Shown: one piece after another, positions 26,314 to 34,311 of the stretch
How the letters are laid out: the number at the start of each line of letters is the position of its first letter
Numbering within the stretch: the first letter of the stretch is position 1
DNA from: Halobacillus aidingensis
Lineage (GTDB): Bacteria > Bacillota > Bacilli > Bacillales > Halobacillaceae
Direction of reading: 5' to 3'
DNA length: 64,000 nucleotides
Assembly: GCF_900104185.1 (NCBI RefSeq)
Contig: NZ_FNIZ01000012.1
Coordinates: 52,038 to 116,037, forward strand
Translations under genes and position numbers: made by a program
The notes under the pieces: generated by a model
What the model was told of the DNA's origin: nothing
Seen by the model: only the letters and a program-made list of their open reading frames with translations
The model's database searches: none

Positions 26314-26973
26314 ATGTCTAAAAAAGTACTAATGGTCGTTACGAACCACGAAAAGATTACGGATGAGCAGCCGACAGGGATTTGGTTATCCGAATTCGGC
26401 GAAGCTTATAACGAGTTCCAAAAACACGGCTACGAAGTGACAGTAGCAAGCCCGGAAGGCGGCCGTTCACCTGTCGATCCAGGTAGTGTCAGCGAAGATG
26501 AACCACAAGAGATCTTAGATACAAAACCACATTTAGAAAATACAACACCAATCGCAGACGTCGAAGCGGAAGACTACGATGCCATTTTCCTACCGGGCGG
26601 TCACGGAACGATGTTCGACTTTCCGGATAATGAAAAGCTGCAAAAGCTGCTTCGTAACTTTTATGAAGCGGATAAAATCGTCGCAGCCGTCTGTCATGGT
26701 CCCGCAGGCCTTGTTGGAGCTACCCTGTCTAACGGTGAACCACTGGTCAAAGGAAAACGCGTCAATGCATTTACCGACGCCGAAGAAGTGGAAACAACGC
26801 TTGATCAACACATGCCATTCCTGCTTGAGAGCAAGCTGAATGAACTGGGCGCAACATTTGTGAGCGGCCCAAACTGGTCGGAGCATTATGAAGTGGACGG
26901 CAACCTGATTACCGGTCAAAACCCACAATCCACAGAAGTCGTTGCCAAAGAAGTCGTCAAACAACTGAATTAA
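26314..26973 (+). CDS. DJ-1/PfpI family protein (type 1 glutamine amidotransferase-like)
   Basis: The 219-residue protein has the Hsp31/YajL-type fold: GIWLSEFGEAYNEFQKHGYEV, the glutamate-bearing elbow region, GGHGTMFDFPDNEKL, and the nucleophile cysteine in AAVCHGPAGLV. Homologs act as glyoxalase III / deglycase-like enzymes or holding chaperones. The ribosome site is AAAGGAGGAG. It is a single gene ending at a terminator, divergent from the cadA operon. Confidence 0.87.
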   Translation: MSKKVLMVVTNHEKITDEQPTGIWLSEFGEAYNEFQKHGYEVTVASPEGGRSPVDPGSVSEDEPQEILDTKPHLENTTPIADVEAEDYDAIFLPGGHGTMFDFPDNEKLQKLLRNFYEADKIVAAVCHGPAGLVGATLSNGEPLVKGKRVNAFTDAEEVETTLDQHMPFLLESKLNELGATFVSGPNWSEHYEVDGNLITGQNPQSTEVVAKEVVKQLN

Positions 26974-26978
26974 TATGT

Positions 26979-27010
26979 AAAGGGGTCCTGTGCCACAGGA
27001 TCCCTTTTTC
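26979..27010. terminator. Terminator after the DJ-1-like gene
   Basis: AAGGGGTCCTGTG and CACAGGATCCCTTTTT arms, also serving the convergent small membrane protein gene. Confidence 0.85.
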
Positions 27011-27011
27011 A

Positions 27012-27242
27012 TTATTCATCGTCGTCTTTCCAACGGCCGAACAAATACGCGTACAGCTTTTGGGCAGCACACACAAATGAAACGAGCCAGAGAACCAACA
27101 GACCGATGACGATCAACCCTTTTACCCACGTCAATCCAGTTACAATTGTAAAAATCGCTGCACCAATTAAACCTAGGGTTACAACTACATGCAGAACAAA
27201 GGATGACAGGATTTTAAAGCTGTTGCTGATCCAGGCAGGCAT
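27012..27242 (-). CDS. Small membrane protein of unknown function
   Basis: A 76-residue protein with two hydrophobic helices (SFVLHVVVTLGLIGAAIFTI and GLIVIGLLVLWLVSFVCA) and an acidic tail (RWKDDDE). The strong site GGAGGTGATTTTCT precedes the ATG, so it is very likely translated. I recognise no family. It lies between convergent and divergent single genes, which gives no functional hint. Confidence 0.65.
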   Translation of the reverse strand: MPAWISNSFKILSSFVLHVVVTLGLIGAAIFTIVTGLTWVKGLIVIGLLVLWLVSFVCAAQKLYAYLFGRWKDDDE

Positions 27243-27402
27243 AGAAAATCACCTCCTGCTCTACTTTATGTGATAGAGACAAATCAGCTTGTACGTTTTG
27301 ATAGATTCTGTAAAAAAGGGCTTTTATTGAGGACCACAAGAAAGCTTGATGGGCGTTCATATGTTAAAATGAGCCTCAGAATTGCAGCAGAGGAGAATGA
27401 AC

Positions 27403-27819
27403 GTGGAAAAAAGACTGGATCATATTGGAGTCGCTGTCCGCAATATCGAAGACAGCATCACTTTTTATACCAAAGTCCTTGGCGGAACCTTGATTGACCG
27501 TTATCGAAGTGAAGCAGAAGGAGTAGAAAGTGAAATCGCGATTATTGATATCAAAGGCGATCGTACAGAATTATTGATGCCTACGAATAATACAACCTCC
27601 CCCATCGCTCGCTTCATTAAGCAAAAAGGAAAAGGGGTCCATCACATTGCCTATGATGTCGGCGATTTGGACGCAGCGTTAAAAGAGCTAGAGAAGCAAG
27701 GCATCCGGACCCTGGAATGGTCATTACGGACAAATAAACACGGACGACGTCTCATTTACTTGAATCCGGCTGATACAGAAGGAACGATCATCGAGTACTG
27801 TGACTATCCGGAAAAATAA
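27403..27819 (+). CDS. Methylmalonyl-CoA epimerase-like VOC protein
   Basis: The protein of about 138 residues opens with LDHIGVAVRNIEDSITFYTKVLGG and contains KGKGVHHIAYDV and GTIIEYCDY. These segments carry the two histidines and the glutamate metal ligands of methylmalonyl-CoA epimerase. It would epimerise methylmalonyl-CoA in propionate metabolism, but the mutase genes are not in the window, so another VOC activity is possible. AGAGGAG suits the GTG at 27403 better than the ATG at 27397. Confidence 0.75.
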   Translation: MEKRLDHIGVAVRNIEDSITFYTKVLGGTLIDRYRSEAEGVESEIAIIDIKGDRTELLMPTNNTTSPIARFIKQKGKGVHHIAYDVGDLDAALKELEKQGIRTLEWSLRTNKHGRRLIYLNPADTEGTIIEYCDYPEK

Positions 27820-27821
27820 TG

Positions 27822-27859
27822 AAAAATCCTTGCAGCTTAATTAAGCTGCAAGGATTTTT
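27822..27859. terminator. Bidirectional terminator
   Basis: AAAAATCCTTGCAGCTTAA and its exact complement TTAAGCTGCAAGGATTTTT form a perfect palindrome between convergent genes. Confidence 0.95.
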
Positions 27860-27871
27860 AGATGGAGACAT

Positions 27872-28996
27872 TCACTCAGAACCAAGCGCTTCTGATACGT
27901 CATAATCCTCCGGGGCAAGCTCGGTTTCTTTTCCAAGGACTAGACGAGCAAGTTCTGCGCCAACATAAGGGCCGGATGTTAGTCCAGAAGCCCCTAGGCC
28001 ATTTGCGACATATAAGTTCGACCATTCAGGGATGCCACCGAAAACAGGCAGGGACCCGGGCGTAAACGGTCGGAAGCCTACACGCGTTTCAGCAAAAGTG
28101 CTGTCATGAAGACCAGGAGCCACTTCAAGCGCCTTATCAAACACATAATGAAGGCCGCCTACGGTTGAACGTCCATCGAAACCGGCATCGGTTTCATGTG
28201 TGGCACCAATAACAACACGGCCGCCCCCGAAGGAAAGCATGTACTGATTGTTCGGTGGCATAATGACAGGCCAATCTTCCGTTTCCGTATTCGGCAGATC
28301 CAAATGAACGATTTGTGCTTTTTGAGGATGAACGAGAAAATCAATGCCGAGCGGCTTGAGGATCGGCTTCGCCCACGCACCAGCTGTCACAATCACTTCA
28401 TCCGCTTCATGACGTACGCCGTCCACTTCGACAGCGGTCACCTTCTGTCCTTCATGAATAAGGCTCGCATCTCCATAAATCCTCTGTACCCCATATTTCT
28501 CTGCTACACGAAGAAGGGCATCTCTCAACTCACGGCCATTGACGCGTGCCGCACCACTGACATGAATCGCGTCGTATCCATCCGCGAGCGGTGGAAACAT
28601 CTTTTTCGCTTCTTCTGATGAAATCCTTGTGATTTCACCGATTTCAGGAGCGCCATCTTCTCTTCGCTTCAACGCGCGCTCAATCGTTTTTTCTAATTTA
28701 GCTTCATCCCTTTGGAGACTGATTGCACCGACACGACGGTAGCCTGTCCGTGTTTCTCCTTCCGCTTCAAGCTGACGGATCAGTTCTGGATAGTAACGGG
28801 CGCCGCCTTTGACGAGACGGTACCAGCGCTTGTTGCGGCGCTGAGCGAGCCACGGGCAGACGATTCCAGCAGCTGCTTCTGTCGCCTGTCCCTCATCTTT
28901 GCGGTCGATGATTTTCACGTCGACGCCTTCTTTTGCTAAGTGATAAGCAGTGGATGCGCCTAGCACTCCCCCGCCGACAACGATATATTTCTTCAT
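27872..28996 (-). CDS. FAD-dependent oxidoreductase (DAO family)
   Basis: The 374-residue protein begins with the Rossmann dinucleotide motif GGGVLGASTAYHLAKEG and has the DAO-family layout of glycine oxidase or D-amino-acid dehydrogenase. It includes EVIVTAGAWAKPIL, a substrate-side segment GFRPFTPGSLPVFGG and the C-terminal GASGLTSGPYVGAELARL. It would oxidise an amine or amino acid with FAD; the substrate is not evident. It is a single gene with a terminator next to its stop. Confidence 0.85.
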   Translation of the reverse strand: MKKYIVVGGGVLGASTAYHLAKEGVDVKIIDRKDEGQATEAAAGIVCPWLAQRRNKRWYRLVKGGARYYPELIRQLEAEGETRTGYRRVGAISLQRDEAKLEKTIERALKRREDGAPEIGEITRISSEEAKKMFPPLADGYDAIHVSGAARVNGRELRDALLRVAEKYGVQRIYGDASLIHEGQKVTAVEVDGVRHEADEVIVTAGAWAKPILKPLGIDFLVHPQKAQIVHLDLPNTETEDWPVIMPPNNQYMLSFGGGRVVIGATHETDAGFDGRSTVGGLHYVFDKALEVAPGLHDSTFAETRVGFRPFTPGSLPVFGGIPEWSNLYVANGLGASGLTSGPYVGAELARLVLGKETELAPEDYDVSEALGSE

Positions 28997-29079
28997 AGGT
29001 AAAACACCTTTTCATTCGTATTTTCATTTCCATGACCATTGTATAGAAAAAGAAACCTCCACTCAAATCCCTATTCAAC

Positions 29080-29626
29080 AATATGGCAGGATTGTGGAAG
29101 ACTCAGTTTCGAGACTTTTCTGGGTTCGTTTGCCGCATTGAGTGCCAGGGGTGGTTGGGAAGCTACTCGCTTTCCTGTGGGGGAGCGCCGAGCTTCCTCG
29201 GACTTTGTCCTGCGGGATCTCGCCTATCTCCTTCTCCCACGGGAGTCTCGCAGCTTCCCACCCACCCCATTCGAGAAATGAGATAAACGAACCCACGTAC
29301 ACGAATGAAGCGTCTTCCATAATAACTGCTTTCTAGTTGAGAAGCGCTCTATAGCGAGCGTTAGAGTATAGTTTACTGCTTGTTTGAGAGTTGAATACAC
29401 CAACTCCCATTACGATGAAGGGCCGCGTATTCTGGAAGTGGTTTCGAGATACTCTTATGGTCAAGGGGCGGAGGGAAACGGTGAGACTCCTATGGGACGT
29501 GTGGGACAGGTGAGACCCCGGAAGGCGTAGCCTGAGGAGGCTCAGCGCCCGCCCCATGGAAAGCGAACTGTTTCCCGGGGCCCCTAAACTCCAACAAACA
29601 TCTCGAAACTAAGTCTTCTACAAAAG
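29080..29626. repeat. Composite repeat element, locus A (modules A1 and A2)
   Basis: This gene-free 0.55 kb stretch holds two GC-rich modules in opposite orientation. A1 (29096-29318) reads as the reverse complement of the module at 52176-52516. A2 (29434-29618) is about 90% identical to the reverse complement of 33297-33480. The ends are GGAAGACTCAGTTTCGAGA and its complement-like TCTCGAAACTAAGTCTTC, an inverted pair about 520 nt apart. The A2 core pairs GGGAAACGG with CTGTTTCCC. The spacer carries AAGCGCTCTATA, found inverted in locus C. ORFs across it are spurious. Confidence 0.85.
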
Positions 29627-29651
29627 GGAGCTTTAGTGAAAGAAGAGGCAC

Positions 29652-29684
29652 AGGTAAACCCCGGAGTGAGGACTCCGGGGTTTG
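29652..29684 (-). terminator. Stem-loop after the 72-residue gene
   Basis: AAACCCCGGAGT and ACTCCGGGGTTT arms 12 nt past the stop of the minus-strand gene, with a short T tract. Confidence 0.7.
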
Positions 29685-29693
29685 AGTTTAAGG

Positions 29694-29912
29694 TTATTTA
29701 CTTAGGTTACATAAATAGGTGTAACAGGATTCGATGTCGCTGACGCAATCATGAATGCCGTCACTTTCAATTTCAATTAAAGCAAAAGGATTCATTGTGA
29801 TGATATAGGAGGCGATGCGTATGCTCGGGTTCTCCTTCGTTAAATTCTGCAGTTCTTCATAAACCGGATCCCGCTCTTTTTCAACGAAATCAAACCAGCT
29901 CGCTTGCTCCAT
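29694..29912 (-). CDS. Small hypothetical protein
   Basis: A 72-residue acidic protein starting MEQASWFDFVEKERDPVYEE, with three cysteines near the end (HDCVSDIESCYTYLCNL). AAGGAGTGGCGGT precedes the ATG and a stem-loop follows the stop, so it is probably a real gene. I recognise no family. It lies between composite repeat locus A and a carbonic-anhydrase-like gene. Confidence 0.6.
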   Translation of the reverse strand: MEQASWFDFVEKERDPVYEELQNLTKENPSIRIASYIITMNPFALIEIESDGIHDCVSDIESCYTYLCNLSK

Positions 29913-29976
29913 ACCGCCACTCCTTCACGAATGTTCTATTACTAAGAACTATTCGCCACAAGGAAGAAAAATCCTC

Positions 29977-30360
29977 TTACCCCGTGATCACTTCTACTTC
30001 CCACTGATCGTTCACATATAATCCGATGACGTCTACATTGAAGCCCCATGATTTCACAAGATCTACTGATTCTTTAATTTGACCTGCTTTTTCATCGCGC
30101 TCGACAGGGTTACCGGCGCAATTGTAGTGGCCGACAATGGCAACGACGCCTGATCCGTGCTTGTCTACGGATATATCAATTTTCGTTTTGACAGCGGCCA
30201 GCTGATCTTCAGGGCCTTCCAATAAGAACTTAGTCGGGCCTGCTTCTGTAATCATGTCGATGTATTCCGTTCCGTAACGTTCCTGCATCCAATGGATGAC
30301 GGGAAGTTGCACACGTCCATCCATACAATTAATTGCTGTCGCAAATGTTTTTTCTGCCAT
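29977..30360 (-). CDS. Short beta-carbonic-anhydrase-like protein
   Basis: The protein of about 127 residues starts at ATG 30360 after GGAGGGATTTTTT. It keeps the zinc and catalytic signature of beta-carbonic anhydrases: Cys12-x-Asp14-x-Arg16 in NCMDGR and His78-x2-Cys81 in GHYNCAGN. It is far shorter than the usual 190-220 residues, so it is a minimal version of the fold. It could hydrate CO2 or bind zinc for another purpose. It is a single gene. Confidence 0.7.
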   Translation of the reverse strand: MAEKTFATAINCMDGRVQLPVIHWMQERYGTEYIDMITEAGPTKFLLEGPEDQLAAVKTKIDISVDKHGSGVVAIVGHYNCAGNPVERDEKAGQIKESVDLVKSWGFNVDVIGLYVNDQWEVEVITG

Positions 30361-30407
30361 AAAAAATCCCTCCAACTTAAATTTCTCTATTTATTTTATC
30401 ATAACAA

Positions 30408-30436
30408 AAAAACAGCAGGAGCGGGTGCCCTGCTGC
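30408..30436 (-). terminator. Terminator of the large membrane protein gene
   Basis: AGCAGCAGGGCA and TCCTGCTG arms followed by TTTTTTTG on the minus strand. Confidence 0.8.
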
Positions 30437-30442
30437 TTCTCA

Positions 30443-32152
30443 TCAATTGATGCCTTGAATTTGCATTGATTCTACTGTGGCTGTGCCATTATCGCGGATA
30501 CGTGCCTGCATATTCACTTGATCTCCCTCTTTCAGGAAAATGGCGAGAGGGGCTTTGCTTGTGTTGACCGTATAGATGGGCGTCTCCCCTTCTAGTAAGA
30601 ATTGAACAGACTGTCTGGAATCGGTAGAAGTGACAAGAACGCGGTTGATCGTTCCTGACTTCTCCGTCAAGTCGACACCCTGACTTCCCTCCACACTACT
30701 GGGATCCTGGGCAATTTGCAGACGGTATGCGTTCAACGTCTGCTTGGCTGTATCTCCGAAAACTGCAAAGTCTGAATCTGCTGCCTTAATGTACGCATAT
30801 TGCTTGAACAACCCGTTTGGATCAAGGACGTTTACGATCCATGTCGGGTGGCCGTCCACGTTATAGAGAACCGGCATCGTTCCTGTCCAGTTCTTTTCAG
30901 GATACTGTTTGTTGACGATCTGCACAGCTCCTTTACTGTCCATGATCCCCTGATTTTGCTGGCCGTTGTAATAAGTGAGGGCCCCTGTCCGTGCATTGAT
31001 CAACGTATAACCAAGAGCAGAATCGATATTTTCTTTCGGTGAAGCCATATCTGTGAAATAGAACATTTCACCCGCTTCATTGAAAATCGGCGTGACACTG
31101 CTCTCAGTCCCTGACTCATTCGGAATCTTTACATCTTTTTTCCCAAAGATCGAATTCAACCATCCATTCACATATTTACCAAAGTACTCGTTTTCAATGG
31201 CTGCAAGTTCTGAACTTACCGATCCTTCAACGAAATCGGGAGCATTAGAAGAATCATAGGTCTCGATGTCCCCTGAAACCGGATCGACAATGGCCACTTT
31301 GATATCATTCATGTCCGGGCGGTTGGAAAACAGCAGCGGCTTATAAATCGTTTGGACATACCACGGTTTCCCTTCATCATCGACTTCAATCTGTGCGTCT
31401 CCACTTTGGACATAATCCGGATGCTTTCCATAAACGACACGCTGCACATTATGATTAAAGAAGCTTGAGTTGGTGTACCTCATTTTGCTCTCAACAAACT
31501 CCGGCTGTGCATTGATATTCGTTGCCGTAATTGTAAAGTACCCTTCCGTCTCTTTTCCTCGCAAATAACGCCAGAAGCTCGAGAATTCTACAGGCGCCAC
31601 ATAAGCGATTTCGCCATCAATCTGCTGGGCCTGCAGTTTTCCTAAATCATAGAATTGTGTATTCGGAACCACACTCATCGCTTTTTGCACTTTGTTCCTT
31701 GCTGACTCAGGCGCGACAGATATCGGTGTGTTCTCCTCATTCAAAGGACGGGCTTCCTCTTCCTCTGATTTCGAAATGCTGTCATAGCTGTCCTGCAAAG
31801 CTAGAATGCTGTAAATGAAAACACCTATGACCGCGACCGCTACGCCTAAAATAACAATCCCTGACAGTGAGCGATGCATCGTTTGATATTGCACCGGCAC
31901 TTTGGCTCCTCCGTACACTAACGGAACAAAAAGAACAGCGACGATCACATTGAGAATCAGCATATTCGGCACCGTAATCGTCGGCATGAATGCGTAAACG
32001 ACGAAGAACATTACGATGATACCGAAAACCAGGACACCCAGTGTCGTTTTCATGATTTTCTTTCTTCTCATTCGATTTTTTACATAGACGATGATGGACA
32101 ACGTCAAAAATAATAGAAATGATAATACCGTTGTCATTACTATTCCAATCAT
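30443..32152 (-). CDS. Membrane-anchored protein of unknown function with large external domain
   Basis: The 569-residue protein starts at ATG 32152 after AAGGGGGATACATA. Four hydrophobic helices occupy about residues 1-125, followed by an acidic linker (KSEEEEARPLNEEN) and a domain of about 430 residues predicted outside the membrane. That part has repeated segments such as VQRVVYGKHPDYVQSG, DPVSGDIETYDSSNAPDFVE and NARTGALTYYNGQ, which look like beta-rich PepSY-like repeats. I do not recognise a family. It has its own terminator and no operon partner. Confidence 0.7.
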   Translation of the reverse strand: MIGIVMTTVLSFLLFLTLSIIVYVKNRMRRKKIMKTTLGVLVFGIIVMFFVVYAFMPTITVPNMLILNVIVAVLFVPLVYGGAKVPVQYQTMHRSLSGIVILGVAVAVIGVFIYSILALQDSYDSISKSEEEEARPLNEENTPISVAPESARNKVQKAMSVVPNTQFYDLGKLQAQQIDGEIAYVAPVEFSSFWRYLRGKETEGYFTITATNINAQPEFVESKMRYTNSSFFNHNVQRVVYGKHPDYVQSGDAQIEVDDEGKPWYVQTIYKPLLFSNRPDMNDIKVAIVDPVSGDIETYDSSNAPDFVEGSVSSELAAIENEYFGKYVNGWLNSIFGKKDVKIPNESGTESSVTPIFNEAGEMFYFTDMASPKENIDSALGYTLINARTGALTYYNGQQNQGIMDSKGAVQIVNKQYPEKNWTGTMPVLYNVDGHPTWIVNVLDPNGLFKQYAYIKAADSDFAVFGDTAKQTLNAYRLQIAQDPSSVEGSQGVDLTEKSGTINRVLVTSTDSRQSVQFLLEGETPIYTVNTSKAPLAIFLKEGDQVNMQARIRDNGTATVESMQIQGIN

Positions 32153-32231
32153 TATGTATCCCCCTTCTTTCTCCATATTCCATACGTTTGAAAACAGCGT
32201 TATGTTTCAATTATATGTGCAATCACGAGAA

Positions 32232-32262
32232 AAAGCAGAACAATTACGTTCTGCTTTTCTTC
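32232..32262. terminator. Terminator at the end of the MBL hydrolase gene
   Basis: AAAAGCAGAAC and GTTCTGCTTTT arms overlap the MBL stop codon. Confidence 0.8.
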
Positions 32263-33203
32263 TTCAGGTAGTCGGCAAGCCCCATGGAACAAACGTCTAT
32301 ATCCAGTTTCAGAATCTCATAGACCTCATGACTCTGCGGAATTCCTTTATCCTCTAAATAGGACGCTACACGATTATGAAGCCTCTGTTGAACGCCCTCC
32401 AACCCTTGTCCTTGCTCTAAAGCATCCTTCGCTTCACTCACAAAAACAGGAATCCAACTACTGACTTGGTCAAACGTTTGATCAGGATCTTTTGTCTTCC
32501 CAAAATGTCCGAAATAGAGACAAGAAGGATTCATATCGCGAAAACGATTGATGCAATCGAGCATCGCGTCCGGATCGAACTGATTCGGTGAAGTCGTTGG
32601 TAAATAAAAAGTTAGTCCATGATCTTCAGTCTGATGATATCGAATCCCTGCCGTATCTCCTGTGAAAATCCCGTTACTCAGTGAATCATGAATGCCAAGA
32701 TGGTGCTTCGCATGTCCGGGAGTGTCATAAAACGTGATTTTACGGTTCTTTGATAGCGTAAGCTTGTCTCCATCTGTCTTTGTTTCCAGTCTCTCTTCCG
32801 GTATAGGAAGAATCGGATCAAACAATTCATCAAACGCTTCTCCATAAACCGCCTTCGCTCCTTGAATCAAACGCGAAGGATCTGCGAGATGCCGCTTTCC
32901 TTTTTCATGAACGATGACCTGTGCGTTCGGGCACTCTTGCAAAAGCAGCCCCGCTCCACCTGCATGATCCAAATGGATATGCGTCAAAACCACGTACGCT
33001 ACTTTTTCTTTCGGAATCTCCAACTCTTCCAAACCAGCCAGCACTCTCGGCACAGAAGGGCTCGGGCCTGTCTCCACGAGAGTAATGTCATCCCCTAACA
33101 AAACATATGTACCTGTCCGTCCTTCAAACCCCATATCATAGCCATCAATCAAAAACACATCATTACCTAAATCCATCGGCTCTCTCTTCTTCAATTCCTT
33201 CAC
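32244..33203 (-). CDS. MBL-fold metallo-hydrolase
   Basis: The 319-residue protein has the metallo-beta-lactamase fold motif THIHLDHAGG with its zinc-binding His/Asp set. More ligands lie in DTPGHAKHHLG, GIFTGDTAGIRYH and FGHFGKTKDP. The large C-terminal helical part resembles thiol-dependent or quorum-type hydrolases. The substrate is unknown. The GTG at 33203 overlaps an AAGGTGAGGTG stretch, so the true start could be the TTG at 33194 or the ATG at 33176. Composite repeat locus B lies directly upstream. Confidence 0.82.
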   Translation of the reverse strand: MKELKKREPMDLGNDVFLIDGYDMGFEGRTGTYVLLGDDITLVETGPSPSVPRVLAGLEELEIPKEKVAYVVLTHIHLDHAGGAGLLLQECPNAQVIVHEKGKRHLADPSRLIQGAKAVYGEAFDELFDPILPIPEERLETKTDGDKLTLSKNRKITFYDTPGHAKHHLGIHDSLSNGIFTGDTAGIRYHQTEDHGLTFYLPTTSPNQFDPDAMLDCINRFRDMNPSCLYFGHFGKTKDPDQTFDQVSSWIPVFVSEAKDALEQGQGLEGVQQRLHNRVASYLEDKGIPQSHEVYEILKLDIDVCSMGLADYLKKKSRT

Positions 33204-33282
33204 CTCACCTTATGAATTATCTCTAGTGTACTAGAATTTAACAAATAATGATAACGCTTTCTTTAATCTGCATGTTTATTAA

Positions 33283-33773
33283 GATTGCTGGATTATTGAA
33301 GACTTGATTTCGATATGTTTGTGAGATTCTAGGGGCTACGGGAAAAGGTTCGCTTTCCATGGGGCGGGCGCTGAGCCTCCTCAGGCTACGCCTTCCGGGG
33401 TCTCAGCTGTCCCGCACAGCCCATAGGAGTCTCACCGTTTCCCTCCGCCCCTTTACCATATGAGGTTCTCGAAATCTCTTTTATAGTCCCTGCCTAGTTC
33501 TGTTGTGAAATCTTGCTTAAATCGCATCGTTATAGGATTCGTAACCATAAAAGCTCTAGTTGCTGGAAGGTAGTTTCGAGACTCTCTTACGACTAGGGGC
33601 GAAGGGGAATGGCGAGACTCCTGCGGGAAAAAAGTGCTTGGTGAGACCCCGCAGAGCGGAGCTCGAGGAGGCTCACCGCGCTCCCGCGGAAAGCGAGCTA
33701 TTCCCCGCAGCCCCTATCCACTCACCAAAAGTATCGAAATCAAGTCTTCCACAATCCTGCCATATACTTTAAT
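33283..33773. repeat. Composite repeat element, locus B (modules B1 and B2)
   Basis: Two inverted modules fill this gene-free stretch: B1 (33297-33480, minus sense) and B2 (33565-33750, plus sense). The outer ends are TTGAAGACTTGATTTCGATA and its near complement TATCGAAATCAAGTCTTCC. B1 is nearly the same as A2, whereas B2 has diverged. The B2 outer stem GGGGAATGGC pairs with GCTATTCCCC, and its inner stem CTGCGGG pairs with CCCGCAG. The right end TCTTCCACAATCCTGCCATA is the complement of the left flank of locus A. Confidence 0.85.
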
Positions 33774-33843
33774 AAATCAAAAGAGATGGATTGTCACACT
33801 TTTGGGCTGGGTGAATATCATGGATTCTGAGGAGTTGGTTAAA

Positions 33844-34206
33844 ATGACAGAAGACCGAAAGATGCACCAACAAGGTCATACGCAGCCTTCCTATGAGCAA
33901 TGCAATAAGATGAAGTACTACCATGTCATGGTCCAAACGAAGGATGGACGCAGCTTTGATGGAGTCATCACTGATGTGAATCATGATAAGATGACGATCT
34001 TAGTCAGTGAAGATGTGATGGTCGACGAGGACGGGAACGCAATGGATGACCAACGCCAGTACGGATATGGCCGCCGTCGCGCTCGCCGCTTCCGTCGCGA
34101 AGTATTGCCACTAGCTGGTCTTGCTACATTAGCGCTGTTCCCATACTTGGCAAATCCGTACCCCTATTACTACCCATATCCGTACGGCTACCCTTACTAC
34201 TATTAA
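33844..34206 (+). CDS. Small protein with Sm-like N-part and tyrosine-rich tail
   Basis: The 120-residue protein starts at ATG 33844 after GAGGAGTTGGTTAAA; the longer open frame runs back into repeat locus B and is not coding. Residues 25-65 (YHVMVQTKDGRSFDGVITDV, then MTILVSEDVMVDED) look like a short Sm-like beta barrel. An arginine-rich segment follows (GRRRARRFRREV), and a Pro/Tyr-rich tail (YPYYYPYPYGYPYYY) ends the protein. Such tails occur in spore-surface proteins, so a spore-coat role is a guess. Confidence 0.7.
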   Translation: MTEDRKMHQQGHTQPSYEQCNKMKYYHVMVQTKDGRSFDGVITDVNHDKMTILVSEDVMVDEDGNAMDDQRQYGYGRRRARRFRREVLPLAGLATLALFPYLANPYPYYYPYPYGYPYYY

Positions 34207-34265
34207 GGGATTATCACGATCTACGAAACCGGATGTACACTTATCTCAATTACATGGAATAAATT

Positions 34266-34304
34266 ACCGTACCAGGTCATCCATATTATGGAATATCCGG
34301 TACG
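34266..34304 (-). terminator. Imperfect palindrome at the end of cydC
   Basis: TACCGTACCAGGTCATCCAT and ATGGAATATCCGGTACGG arms. It lies just after the cydC stop and belongs to the ATGACCTGG palindrome family. Confidence 0.6.
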
Positions 34305-34311
34305 GCATTTT

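Noticed and set aside
29039..29557. Several open frames of 60-80 residues in repeat locus A
   Set aside because: Same reason: GC-rich repeat sequence, no ribosome sites, overlapping on both strands.
32091..32357. 88-residue plus-strand frame
   Set aside because: It is antisense to two minus-strand genes and spans their terminator.
33560..33843. N-terminal extension of the Tyr-rich protein and a 70-residue frame in repeat locus B
   Set aside because: The extension runs through module B2; the strong ribosome site supports ATG 33844 instead.
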